The notes below the pieces were generated by a model, which was not told the origin of the DNA, ran no database searches, and saw only the letters and a list, made by a program, of their open reading frames with translations. From SW4 sp042466115 (lineage in GTDB: Bacteria > Pseudomonadota > Alphaproteobacteria > Rhodobacterales > Rhodobacteraceae), in the NCBI RefSeq assembly GCF_042466115.1, contig NZ_JAXHBQ010000001.1, positions 1,736,001 through 1,800,000 on the forward strand: a stretch of DNA of 64,000 nucleotides, in the 5' to 3' direction. A program made the position numbers and the translations under genes. The stretch's first letter is position 1. The number at the start of each line of letters is the position of its first letter. This document shows positions 18,210 to 26,720 of the stretch, one piece after another.

Positions 18210-19169
18210 CTAGCGGAACTCGCCGGCAAATTCTTCAACCTTTCCCAAAGCGTCAGCAGTCACGAAGCCCGGTCCAGAGTTGATGTTGTTGCCCGGCAGA
18301 ACGCCGTAACGGTCATAATTGGCCAGAACCACAACAGGCAAATAGGCCTGAAGGAAGGGCTGCTGGTCGATGCCCCACTGGATGGTTCCGTCCTTGATGC
18401 CCGCGACGATGTTTTCGCCCAGATCAAACGTCCCGAAATAGATATCGCCTGCGATGCCCATTTCTTCGACAGCAAGCAGCGTCGGGTCAGCCGAAGTTGG
18501 ACCCAATGTCAGAATTGCATCTGTTTCGGGATTTGCCGTCAGGTAGGCGATAACACGGTTCTTGATCTCGGCGGGGTCCTGGCCCGCGTCAATCATGCTG
18601 TCGCCCAGATCAATGCCCAGACCATCAGCGAACCCGCGGCAGCGCTCGGCGACAACTGTGTTGGAAATGACGTGGTTCACACAGACGAAGCTTTCAACGC
18701 CATCTCCGGCTGCGCGCTGGCCAGCTGCCAGACCCGCATCATATTCGGGCTGGCCTACAAACATCAGCGCGCCCACTTCGCGGGTTTGCTCGGGTGTGCC
18801 AGAGTTCATGATGATCACGTCGATACCCTGATCGACGGCTGCCGAGATTGGGCCGGACAACACGTCAAAATCAGCCAGCGTCGTGATGATCCCGTCAGGC
18901 TGCGATGCAGCGGCTTGTTCGATGATACGGGCCATATCGGCAAGGTCGCCCGTAGGCGGATTGCGATATTCAACGGTCACACCCATCTGGTCACCTGCCA
19001 GTGCGATGCCGTTCTTGACGGTATTCCACCAGCTGTCCGAATCCGGCGCATGGCTGACCAGAATGTAGGTCAGGTCATCGCCGTGCCCCTCTGCCACGGC
19101 TGTCGTCGCCATGAACGGAGCGGCAACAATCGCCGCAGTCGCGAATAGTTTGCTCATCGTGGATTTCAT
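18210..19169 (-). CDS. Periplasmic sugar/cyclitol-binding protein of the ABC importer
   Basis: 319-aa periplasmic-binding protein of the ribose/inositol-type fold (Peripla_BP_4). The signal peptide is MKSTMSKLFATAAIVAAPFM followed by ATTAVAEGHG. The mature part has the two-lobe pattern ending in FGTFDLGENIVAGIKDGTIQ and QQPFLQAYLP, typical of the family hinge and C-lobe. It is the first gene of the importer operon. The operon is divergent from the LacI gene with a shared operator in between. Inositol is the likely ligand from context, not from sequence. Confidence 0.9.
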   Translation of the reverse strand: MKSTMSKLFATAAIVAAPFMATTAVAEGHGDDLTYILVSHAPDSDSWWNTVKNGIALAGDQMGVTVEYRNPPTGDLADMARIIEQAAASQPDGIITTLADFDVLSGPISAAVDQGIDVIIMNSGTPEQTREVGALMFVGQPEYDAGLAAGQRAAGDGVESFVCVNHVISNTVVAERCRGFADGLGIDLGDSMIDAGQDPAEIKNRVIAYLTANPETDAILTLGPTSADPTLLAVEEMGIAGDIYFGTFDLGENIVAGIKDGTIQWGIDQQPFLQAYLPVVVLANYDRYGVLPGNNINSGPGFVTADALGKVEEFAGEFR

Positions 19170-19265
19170 GTTTTCCTCCCAAGGAATGTCTAGGAATTCA
19201 TTGCTGAACTACGAAAGAGAGGTCTTTTGCCCCCCTTCCTTGCCAATCAAAGCATGAGTCGCCAC

Positions 19266-19287
19266 TTTTTGCAACCGGTTGCAAAAA
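19266..19287. promoter_or_regulatory. LacI-family operator, 22-nt perfect palindrome
   Basis: T5-GCAACCGGTTGC-A5 is a perfect dyad between the importer operon (minus) and the LacI gene (plus). The same core recurs in front of iolD, so it is very likely the binding site of the LacI protein encoded next to it. It sits about 100 nt from both start codons, where it could control both directions. Confidence 0.8.
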
Positions 19288-19372
19288 TTACTTCGACCTT
19301 GCGCGCGTCACACCCTATGAATACGGGAAATTCGCACTGCACCCGATTGCGTCAAGGGACCTAATACTGCCT

Positions 19373-20374
19373 ATGCCTGTTACGCTGAAAGATGTTGCCA
19401 CCCGTGCCGGGGTATCTCGATCCGCGGTGTCGCGCACGTTTACAGATGGGGCATCGGTGTCGGAAAAAATGCGCCGCAAGGTTGAAAAAGCCGCGGTGGA
19501 ACTGGGCTATTCACCCAATGCGCTTGCCTCATCATTGACCACCGGTCGCACCAAACTGATCGGGCTGGTATCCAACAACTTTCACAATCCGATCTTTCTG
19601 GAAGTCTTTGATCTGTTTACCCGAAAACTTCAGGACAAGGGGCTGCGCCCGCTTCTGATGAACCTGTCAGGGGAACATGATGCGCTGACCTCGGTGCGCC
19701 GATTACAGCAGTATTCGGTGGATGGTGTGATTGTGGCGTCCTCAACGCTCGCGCCCGAATTTTCCCGCGCGTTTCGGGATGCGGGCGTGCCGGTGGTGAA
19801 CAGCTTTGGACGCTTTTCCACCTCGCCTGACGTGCATGTCGTGGGCGTTGACAACTCGGAATGCGGGCGCATGGCAGCCCGTGCGCTGATAGATCGCGGT
19901 TACACATCAGTCGGGTTTCTGGGCGGGCCTGAAACGGCAACCTCGACGGAAGACCGCTTTCGCGGATTCAGTCAGGAACTGGCCAAACACCCTGAAGTCG
20001 CGCGCCGCCATTCTTTTGCCAAAGATTACTCGTTTGACGCTGGCCGCGCGGAAATGCAACGACTGATCGCGGCAGGCAAACTGGCGCAAGCGTATTTTTG
20101 CGGTGATGATGTGCTGTCCATCGGGGCGCTGTCAGCGCTTGCTGACGCGGGATTCAAAGTGCCGGACGATATTGGCATCATCGGTTTCAACGACATGGAA
20201 ATGGCGCGCTGGCAGAACATCAACCTGACCACGATCGGTCAGCCAATCGAACAGATCATTCATTCCTCGGTGGAACTGATCGTGGCCATGCTTCAGGATC
20301 CCGAACGGTATCCTGAAGTGCGCCTGTTTCCCTGCAAGCTGGTTGAGCGGGGAACCCTGCGGCCAATCCCCTAG
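19373..20374 (+). CDS. LacI family transcriptional regulator (inositol regulon candidate)
   Basis: 333-aa regulator. The N-terminal helix-turn-helix is TLKDVATRAGVSRSAVSRTF and the hinge helix PNALASSLTTGRT. An effector-binding core resembling periplasmic sugar-binding proteins follows (KLIGLVSNNFHNP, GIIGFNDMEMARW). It probably binds the TTGCAACCGGTTGCAA palindromes at 19266-19287 and 23600-23617 and releases them when an inositol-pathway metabolite is present. AAGGGA lies 13 nt upstream of the ATG, a rather long spacing. Its 3' end overlaps the convergent oxidoreductase gene by 4 nt. Confidence 0.9.
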   Translation: MPVTLKDVATRAGVSRSAVSRTFTDGASVSEKMRRKVEKAAVELGYSPNALASSLTTGRTKLIGLVSNNFHNPIFLEVFDLFTRKLQDKGLRPLLMNLSGEHDALTSVRRLQQYSVDGVIVASSTLAPEFSRAFRDAGVPVVNSFGRFSTSPDVHVVGVDNSECGRMAARALIDRGYTSVGFLGGPETATSTEDRFRGFSQELAKHPEVARRHSFAKDYSFDAGRAEMQRLIAAGKLAQAYFCGDDVLSIGALSALADAGFKVPDDIGIIGFNDMEMARWQNINLTTIGQPIEQIIHSSVELIVAMLQDPERYPEVRLFPCKLVERGTLRPIP

Positions 20375-21504
20375 CGAAACATCGGCGGACGGGCGTCAAC
20401 CCATGCACCGCCGGACTTCGCCGAGGCCACGGCCTGATGCACAGCCGCCATGGAGCGCAGGCCATCGGCTGCCGTAGGCAATCCGTCGCGGGTTTCGCCG
20501 CGAATGCTGGCAGCCAGATCGACATAGATATTCGCGACCGCCAGCGGAAACCCTTCGGGATGGGCGATCGCCACACGGGACAGGCGCTGCGCTTCGTCTG
20601 ACAAGCCGTTCTCGCCTTTTTCGATGATCTGTGTGCGCGCACCTACAGGCGTGTAAAAAATCTGGTTCGGGTCTTCGGACCGCCAGCGCACCCCGCCCGT
20701 TTCACCAAAGACCTGAATGTCGAACCCGTGCTGGCGGCCAATCGCGACAGAGCTAGTCCAGAGGCGCCCGACCGCACCGCCCTCCATGCGGAAATTGACC
20801 ATCGCGTCGTCTTCCAGTTCGCGCGATGCGATGGTGGATGCGAAATCAGCGCTAAGCGTGCGCACCTCGTCCCCGGCGATAAAGCTCGCCATGTGCAATG
20901 CATGAATGCCGCAGTCGGCAAATTGCCCTGATACCCCTGCCATGGCCGGATCATAGCGCCAGCGCACACGCGGGTTGTCAGCATCCGTCGCGTCCCCGTG
21001 ATGGCCGTGCGAAAAGTTCGTCACGATCAGTCGCACTTTGCCAAGCTGGCCTGTGCGCACCATCTGGCGCATTTCCCGCACCATCGGATATGCAGAATAA
21101 CAGTAATTCACGGCGCAGATCTTGCCGGTTGCCTTGGCGACCTTGACGATCTCCTCGCCCTCTTGAACGGTCATTGTCATGGGTTTTTCGCAAAGCACGT
21201 TAAAGCCAGCCTCAAGAAACGCCTTGGTGATCTCGAAATGGGTTGAATTCGGCGTTGCGACCGTAACCAGATCGACCTTGTCATCGCGGTTGCGTTCACC
21301 TTCAAGCATCTCGCGCCAATCGCCATAGGCGCGATCCGTGGCCACCCCCAATCGCTGTGCATAGGCGCGCCCTTTGGTTGCATCGTGGTCCAGCGCCCCT
21401 GCCGCAAGGATGAAATTTCCGTCGGCCTGCGCCCCTAGACGGTGCGCCGGTCCAATCTGGCTGCCCTCACCGCCGCCAATCATGCCCCAGTTCAATCGTT
21501 TCAT
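20371..21504 (-). CDS. Gfo/Idh/MocA family oxidoreductase
   Basis: 377-aa NAD(P)-dependent dehydrogenase. Rossmann start MKRLNWGMIGGGEGSQIG, then VTVATPNSTHFE and the nicotinamide-site motif CEKPMT. The C-terminal alpha/beta domain has DCGIHALHMASF with the catalytic His. It sits in the iol cluster and probably oxidises a cyclitol or keto-inositol (scyllo-inositol- or chiro-inositol-type substrate). The exact substrate is inference. It is last in the minus-strand operon behind iolE. Confidence 0.88.
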   Translation of the reverse strand: MKRLNWGMIGGGEGSQIGPAHRLGAQADGNFILAAGALDHDATKGRAYAQRLGVATDRAYGDWREMLEGERNRDDKVDLVTVATPNSTHFEITKAFLEAGFNVLCEKPMTMTVQEGEEIVKVAKATGKICAVNYCYSAYPMVREMRQMVRTGQLGKVRLIVTNFSHGHHGDATDADNPRVRWRYDPAMAGVSGQFADCGIHALHMASFIAGDEVRTLSADFASTIASRELEDDAMVNFRMEGGAVGRLWTSSVAIGRQHGFDIQVFGETGGVRWRSEDPNQIFYTPVGARTQIIEKGENGLSDEAQRLSRVAIAHPEGFPLAVANIYVDLAASIRGETRDGLPTAADGLRSMAAVHQAVASAKSGGAWVDARPPMFR

Positions 21505-21565
21505 TTTTCAAGTCCTTTCGCGGCGGCTCGCCATGCCACCCAACTTCACACTTCAGACTGTCGCG

Positions 21566-22456
21566 TTAACGAAATCCGATACTTTCCAGATACTCGCGGT
21601 TGGCCCGCGCGTCTTCCATCGGCGTGCCTGGCATGGATGGGTCACAATCCTGTTCCACGGTGCACCAACCTTCAAATCCACTGTCGATCAACACCTGCCG
21701 CACGGCAGGGAAATCAACGTCCCCTTGCCCAAGATTGCAGAATATTCCTTGCCCGCAGGCGTCATAAAACCCGGTGCGATTGGCGATTGCATCTGCCTTC
21801 ACTGCCGGGTCGATATCCTTGAAATGCATGTAGGAAATTCTGTGCACATGCCGCTTCATGAATGCCACCGGATCAAACCCCGCATAGGAATGATGACCGG
21901 TGTCGAAACATATTTTCAACAGGTCTTCGTCGACTTCATCCAACAAGCGTTCCAGTTCGGGTTCAAAGTCCATGAACCCCGCGGCATGCGCGTGAATACC
22001 CACCGTCAGCCCATGATCCACACCAATCTTTGCGCTGTCCTTGATGCGGTTGCGATAGGCTGTCCATTCAGCCTTGTCCATCTGCTCTGCTTCGGTTGCG
22101 CGGCCCGCAGTTGGCGCGCGACGCGGCGAAATACTGTCGATCAAAACAAGGTGCTTTGCCCCGTGGGCTTGCAAGGCCTTGCACGTCCGCACCGTTCCAT
22201 CAAGCACATCATCCCATGCTTGGGGGTCGTGAAACGGACGGAACACGACACCACCGATCAGTTCGAGTTCAAACTCGGACAGGGCCGCGCCCAACACCGC
22301 AGGATCTTCGGGCATATAGCCCACCGGACCCAATTCAATGCCCTTGTATCCGGCGTCGGCGCATTGGCGCAGAACCTCTCGCCATGCGGGATAGCTTGGA
22401 TCAGATGCAAACTCGATTCCCCATGAACAGGGGGCATTGCCAATTCGAATTGTCAT
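21566..22456 (-). CDS. iolE: Inosose dehydratase-like TIM-barrel protein (IolE/MocC type)
   Basis: 296-aa xylose-isomerase-like TIM barrel. N-terminal IRIGNAPCSWGIEF is the characteristic IolE/MocC start. Metal-binding residues appear in CFDTGHHSYAG and in the block HFKDIDP. IolE dehydrates 2-keto-myo-inositol to the trihydroxycyclohexanedione hydrolysed by IolD, which is encoded nearby on the other strand. A MocC-like rhizopine role is a less likely alternative. It is separated by only 4 nt from the upstream dehydrogenase gene. Confidence 0.85.
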   Translation of the reverse strand: MTIRIGNAPCSWGIEFASDPSYPAWREVLRQCADAGYKGIELGPVGYMPEDPAVLGAALSEFELELIGGVVFRPFHDPQAWDDVLDGTVRTCKALQAHGAKHLVLIDSISPRRAPTAGRATEAEQMDKAEWTAYRNRIKDSAKIGVDHGLTVGIHAHAAGFMDFEPELERLLDEVDEDLLKICFDTGHHSYAGFDPVAFMKRHVHRISYMHFKDIDPAVKADAIANRTGFYDACGQGIFCNLGQGDVDFPAVRQVLIDSGFEGWCTVEQDCDPSMPGTPMEDARANREYLESIGFR

Positions 22457-22460
22457 GATT

Positions 22461-23576
22461 TCAACCTTTGGCTACGTCTGTCCAACTGCGTGTTCTGGCA
22501 GATGTCAGAGCTGTGTTGACAACGCGGGCCACCTCAAGGCCGTCTCGAAACGTGGGCCAGACAGGCGCGCCCGAATGGATCGCATGCAAGAAATCGCGGG
22601 CTTCAATGATGATTTGATCCTGATAGCCCGTGCCATGCCCGGCGCCTTGGCAAAACTGTTCATAATCGGGATGCGCAGGCCCTGTCAGAATCTTGCGAAA
22701 GCCGCGTTCGGCCTCGGGTTCATCCATCTTGTAAAGCCAAAGCGCGTTTTGGTCTTCCTGGTCAAACCGTATCGCGCCTTTGGTGCCTGTAACTTCATAA
22801 GCGTAACCCATTTTCCGCCCCGTCGCGATGCGGCTAAAGAACATATGGCCCATGATGCCAGTTGAAAACCGGCACATGATTTGCGCGTGATCGTCATTTG
22901 TAACTGCACCACCGGGGCGCGTGGTATGGACGGTCTCGACCTCGGCGATGAGGCTGTCAATCGGGCCGATCAGGGCAAGGGCCGCGTTGATCATGTGCGG
23001 GGCCAGATCACCCATCGTGCCGTTCGCCAAGCCGTCTGTGCGCCACGTGGCCGGGGCCTGCGGGTCGGCCAGAAAATCCTCGACGTGTTCGCCGCGAAAC
23101 CAGGTGACATCGCCAATCATCCCTTCGGCAATCAACCGGCGTGCGTATTGCGACGCAGGGGTGCGAATGTAGTTGTAGGCAACCATATTGGCCACGCCCG
23201 CTGCCTCGGCCGCGATTGTCATCGCCTCTGACTCCTGCAGTGATGCACCCATGGGTTTCTCGCACAACACCGGTTTGCCCAATGCAAATGCGGCTTGTGC
23301 AATTTGCTTGTGGGTGGACTGCGGCGTCGCGATCACAATGGCCTGGACGGCAGGATCCTTGACCAAAGCGCGCCAGTCATCGGTCGCCCGCGCGAAACCA
23401 TAGGCGTCACGATAGCGGTTGGCGCTTTGTTGGGTGGATGCGCAGATCATTTCAAGGCGCGGGCGCAACGGCGTGTCAAAAACCGCACCCACCGCTGCCA
23501 TCGCAACCGCATGGGCCTTACCCATATAGCCACCGCCCAGAATGCCAATGCCGATTTCTTTACGGGCCCGAGTCAC
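22461..23576 (-). CDS. Gfo/Idh/MocA family oxidoreductase (cyclitol dehydrogenase candidate)
   Basis: 371-aa NAD(P)-dependent dehydrogenase. Rossmann motif GIGILGGGYMGKAHA, then IATPQSTHKQ and CEKPMGAS. The catalytic-domain block is GTMGDLAPHMINAAL. The GTG at 23576 is preferred because AAGGA lies 6 nt upstream and no ATG fits. It is the first gene of the minus-strand operon that continues into iolE. The LacI-type operator lies about 24 nt upstream of its start. The substrate is probably an inositol isomer or derivative. Confidence 0.87.
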   Translation of the reverse strand: MTRARKEIGIGILGGGYMGKAHAVAMAAVGAVFDTPLRPRLEMICASTQQSANRYRDAYGFARATDDWRALVKDPAVQAIVIATPQSTHKQIAQAAFALGKPVLCEKPMGASLQESEAMTIAAEAAGVANMVAYNYIRTPASQYARRLIAEGMIGDVTWFRGEHVEDFLADPQAPATWRTDGLANGTMGDLAPHMINAALALIGPIDSLIAEVETVHTTRPGGAVTNDDHAQIMCRFSTGIMGHMFFSRIATGRKMGYAYEVTGTKGAIRFDQEDQNALWLYKMDEPEAERGFRKILTGPAHPDYEQFCQGAGHGTGYQDQIIIEARDFLHAIHSGAPVWPTFRDGLEVARVVNTALTSARTRSWTDVAKG

Positions 23577-23591
23577 AATCCATCCTTTTTC

Positions 23592-23617
23592 AAAACCGGT
23601 TTGCAACCGGTTGCAAA
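23592..23617. promoter_or_regulatory. LacI-family operator in front of iolD, with an overlapping half-similar site
   Basis: TTTGCAACCGGTTGCAAA (23600-23617) is a perfect 18-nt palindrome with the same core as the site next to the LacI gene. A second AAAACCGGTTT dyad (23592-23602) has its centre 11 nt away, about one helical turn, which would allow two dimers on the same face. The sites sit between the divergent dehydrogenase-iolE operon and iolD. Confidence 0.8.
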
Positions 23618-23689
23618 ATGGTTATCCTGAGATTCTAAGACGTGCAAGGCGCAATCGCGGTCGCACATAATGCCAAGGATCACTTCACC

Positions 23690-25546
23690 ATGACGGACGC
23701 CACCATTCGCTTGACCACGGCGCAGGCTATAATCCGCTATCTGGACAATCAGTTCATTGATGTCGACGGCGAAGAATTGCGCGTTTGCGGCGGGGGCTTT
23801 GGCATATTCGGGCATGGCAATGTGACCTGTCTGGGCGAAGCGCTTTATGACGTGCAAGATACGCTGCCACTGTATCGCGGGCAAAACGAAACCGGCATGG
23901 GGTTCGCCGCCGCGGGCTATGCCAAGGCGTGGTTGCGGCAGCGGTTCATGTTTTGCACGGCCTCGGCAGGACCCGGCACCGCGAACCTGTTGACGGCCGC
24001 CGGATTGGCACATGCCAACCGCTTGCCACTGCTGATGCTATGCGGGGATACATTCCTCACCCGCCTGCCCGATCCTGTCTTGCAGCAGATGGAAAACTTC
24101 AACGATCCGACGTTCGGTGTGAACGATGCCTTCAAGCCCGTCACGCGCTACTGGGATCGCATCACACATCCCGCCCAGATCATTCAGTCGCTTCCCAACG
24201 CGCTGGCCACGATGCTGGATCCTGCCGATTGCGGTCCGGCCTTTATCGGCTTGCCACAGGATGTTCAGGGCTGGGCGTATGATTACCCCCAAGCCTTTTT
24301 TGAAAAGCGCGTTCACCGTGTCCGCAGGCAAGCTCCCGACAAAGACGAGGTCGCCGATGCCCTTGCGCTGATCAGCACCGCCAAGCGCCCGGTGATCATC
24401 GCCGGTGGCGGCGTGCAGTATTCCGGCGCCGTGAGCGAACTGACCGCATTTGCCGAAAGCACGGGTATTCCTGTGGTCGAAACCATCGCAGGCCGCGCCA
24501 ACATGACGTCTGATCATCCGCTGAACTGTGGCCCGCTGGGTGTGACCGGTTCGGACAGCGCCAACGCGATTGCCGAACAGGCCGATGTAATCATCGCCGT
24601 TGGAACCCGTTTGCAGGATTTCACCACAGGGTCGTGGACTGCCTTTGCCAAGGACGCCAAGATCATCGGCATCAACGTGGGCCGTCACGATGCCATGAAA
24701 CACATGTCCCTGCCCGTTGTGGGCGATGCCGCGGTTTGTCTTGCCGCAATGATGGGCACTTACAAAGCCCCAGCCAAATGGACAACGTTTGCCCAGGACG
24801 CGCGTGCCAAGTGGGATCGCTACGTGGCCGAAAACGTCAAGCCGGGCAATCGACCGAACTCTTATGCTCAGGCGATCGGCGTGGTGAACGATCTGTGCAG
24901 TCCGCGTGACCGCATTGTTGCCGCTGCCGGCGGGCTGCCCGCGGAAGTGACGGCGAACTGGCGCACGCGCGACATCGGCACCGTTGATGTCGAGTTTGGG
25001 TTTTCCTGCATGGGCTATGAAATTGCAGGTGCCTGGGGTGCCCGTATCGCACAGTCCCAACGCGAACCAGACAACGACACCATTACGTTCTGCGGTGACG
25101 GGTCTTACTTGATGCTCAATTCAGACATCTATTCGTCTGTGCTGACAGACAAAAAGCTGATCGTCCTGCTGTTGGACAACGGCGGCTTTGCCGTTATCAA
25201 CAAGCTTCAAAATAACACCGGCAATGAATCCTTCAACAATTTGATCAAGGACACGCCGACAGCAACTGCGCAATTCACAGTCGATTTTGAAGCGCACGCC
25301 GCGTCCATGGGTGCCATCGCCGAAACAGTCGCCAATCCTGCTGAATTGGGTGCAGCGTTCAAACGCGCGAAAGCAGCTGACAAGACCACTGTTATCGTCA
25401 TGAAGGTGGATCCTTATGAAGGCTGGACAAGCGAAGGTCACGCCTGGTGGGAAGTCGGCACGCCGGAAGTTTCCCAAAGCCCCAAGGTTCGCGCCGCGCA
25501 CAAGGATGTGGAATCCACCAGGTCCAAGCAGCGAAAGGGCGTGTGA
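23690..25546 (+). CDS. iolD: 3D-(3,5/4)-trihydroxycyclohexane-1,2-dione hydrolase
   Basis: 618-aa thiamine-diphosphate enzyme that opens the cyclohexanedione ring to 5-deoxy-glucuronate. It has the acetolactate-synthase fold: the N-terminal domain with FGHGNVTCLGEAL and GMGFAAAGYAKAW, a central domain (RPVIIAGGGVQYSG), and a C-terminal ThDP motif starting FCGDGSYLML and closing with LLLDNGGF. IolD-specific length and the block YRGQNETGMG distinguish it from IlvB. The ATG at 23690 follows AAGGA. Its stop overlaps the start of a 60-codon ORF. Confidence 0.94.
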   Translation: MTDATIRLTTAQAIIRYLDNQFIDVDGEELRVCGGGFGIFGHGNVTCLGEALYDVQDTLPLYRGQNETGMGFAAAGYAKAWLRQRFMFCTASAGPGTANLLTAAGLAHANRLPLLMLCGDTFLTRLPDPVLQQMENFNDPTFGVNDAFKPVTRYWDRITHPAQIIQSLPNALATMLDPADCGPAFIGLPQDVQGWAYDYPQAFFEKRVHRVRRQAPDKDEVADALALISTAKRPVIIAGGGVQYSGAVSELTAFAESTGIPVVETIAGRANMTSDHPLNCGPLGVTGSDSANAIAEQADVIIAVGTRLQDFTTGSWTAFAKDAKIIGINVGRHDAMKHMSLPVVGDAAVCLAAMMGTYKAPAKWTTFAQDARAKWDRYVAENVKPGNRPNSYAQAIGVVNDLCSPRDRIVAAAGGLPAEVTANWRTRDIGTVDVEFGFSCMGYEIAGAWGARIAQSQREPDNDTITFCGDGSYLMLNSDIYSSVLTDKKLIVLLLDNGGFAVINKLQNNTGNESFNNLIKDTPTATAQFTVDFEAHAASMGAIAETVANPAELGAAFKRAKAADKTTVIVMKVDPYEGWTSEGHAWWEVGTPEVSQSPKVRAAHKDVESTRSKQRKGV

Positions 25547-25728
25547 TGACAAGCGCCGCGCCCAACCAGCCACCCCATGACATCTGTCGTGACGGCATCC
25601 CTGTCGCGCGTTTTGCGCCTTTCCTTGATGCGCACAGCCCGCACTTGCCAAGGGAAACACGCCCTGACAGCCCATGCGCCGCCGTTGCGGATACAGCCCA
25701 AGCGCGCGTCGCAAAGGGTTTCACATGA
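25546..25728 (+). CDS. Small ORF coupled between iolD and iolC
   Basis: 60-aa reading frame, function not recognised. Its ATG shares one base with the iolD TGA, and its own TGA overlaps the iolC ATG as ATGA. It therefore fills the whole gap between two pathway genes. AAAGGG lies 6 nt before the start. The peptide is Pro/Ala/Arg-rich (TSAAPNQPPHDICRDGIP) with two cysteines and no membrane segment. It could be a real small protein or a translational bridge that carries ribosomes from iolD to iolC. Confidence 0.45.
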   Translation: MTSAAPNQPPHDICRDGIPVARFAPFLDAHSPHLPRETRPDSPCAAVADTAQARVAKGFT

Positions 25729-26708
25729 CCACATTGACCGGAATAAAGGGTGGCAAGTTTGTCGTTATCGGCCGTGTCGGAATGGATCTGTCGCCACAGG
25801 ATCGCGCCCAAACCGAGCACGCAACCGAAATGTTTGTGGCGATGGGCGGCTCCTCGGCCAATATCGCCGCGGGTCTGGTCAAGCTTGGCCTGTCCGCTGA
25901 TCTGGTCACATGCGTCAGCGATGACGCGGTCGGGCGTTACTGCCTGAACCAGCTGGACGCCTACGGCGTCGGCCGCAAGCATGTGCGCACGATCCAAGGC
26001 GAAGAACGCACATCCCTTGCCATTTATGAAACGCGTGTCACTGATCACCAGTCAGTCATCTATCGCAACAATGCCGCGGATTTCCAGATGTCCTTGCACG
26101 ATGTCGAGGCCGTCGACTTTGGGCAGTTCACCGCCCTTATCACCGCAGGCACGGTTTTCGCCGCCGAACCAAGCCGCACCGCCACATTCCGCGCATTCGA
26201 ATTGGCACAAGAGGCAGGCATTCCAATCATTTTTGACGTGGACTACCGCCCCTATTCATGGCCCTCGACAGAAGTTGCCGCCGACGTGTTGTCACGCGCG
26301 GGCGCGATGTCGGATGTGATTGTTGGCAATGACGAAGAATTCGGCTTTATGGCGGGCGATCCAGACAAAGGCCGCGCCAAGGCCCGCGATCTTGCCCAAA
26401 CAGCCGACATCGTGGTTTACAAAATGGGTCCGCATGGCGCTGTCACCTATGCAAATGGCGCAGAAATCCCGACTGGCATTTACCCCGTCGAGGCCGTCAA
26501 ACCAACGGGTGCAGGCGATAGTTTCATGGCCGGCTTCATGGCGTCACTTGCGCAAGGTCGCGATGTGAAAACGGCGATCCTGCGTGGATCGGCCTGCGCC
26601 TCTATCGTTGTGGCTCAGGCGGGCTGCGCCCCGGCGATGCCTGACACGGACCAGCTTGAAACATTCTTGCTCGATCATCCGGGGCCCACCTCCGGCCCCA
26701 CGCAATAA
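25725..26708 (+). CDS. iolC: 5-dehydro-2-deoxygluconokinase IolC (short form)
   Basis: 327-aa PfkB/ribokinase-fold kinase phosphorylating 5-keto-2-deoxygluconate. Substrate-side motif FVAMGGSSANIAAGL near the N-terminus. The anion-hole and catalytic Asp are in KPTGAGDSFMAGF near the C-terminus. Many proteobacterial IolC proteins are about 640 aa with a fused DUF2090 aldolase-like domain. Here the protein stops after the kinase domain and a separate class II aldolase is encoded two genes on. The ATG follows AAAGGGTTTCAC. Confidence 0.92.
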   Translation: MTTLTGIKGGKFVVIGRVGMDLSPQDRAQTEHATEMFVAMGGSSANIAAGLVKLGLSADLVTCVSDDAVGRYCLNQLDAYGVGRKHVRTIQGEERTSLAIYETRVTDHQSVIYRNNAADFQMSLHDVEAVDFGQFTALITAGTVFAAEPSRTATFRAFELAQEAGIPIIFDVDYRPYSWPSTEVAADVLSRAGAMSDVIVGNDEEFGFMAGDPDKGRAKARDLAQTADIVVYKMGPHGAVTYANGAEIPTGIYPVEAVKPTGAGDSFMAGFMASLAQGRDVKTAILRGSACASIVVAQAGCAPAMPDTDQLETFLLDHPGPTSGPTQ

Positions 26709-26720
26709 GGACAAAACGCC

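Noticed and set aside
24038..25060. Long minus-strand frame opposite iolD
   Set aside because: No ribosome site or family similarity; iolD on the other strand has clear conserved motifs over the same stretch.
25447..25545. Longer version of the 60-codon ORF starting inside iolD
   Set aside because: That part overlaps the iolD 3' end; the ATG at 25546 has its own ribosome site and the coupled position.
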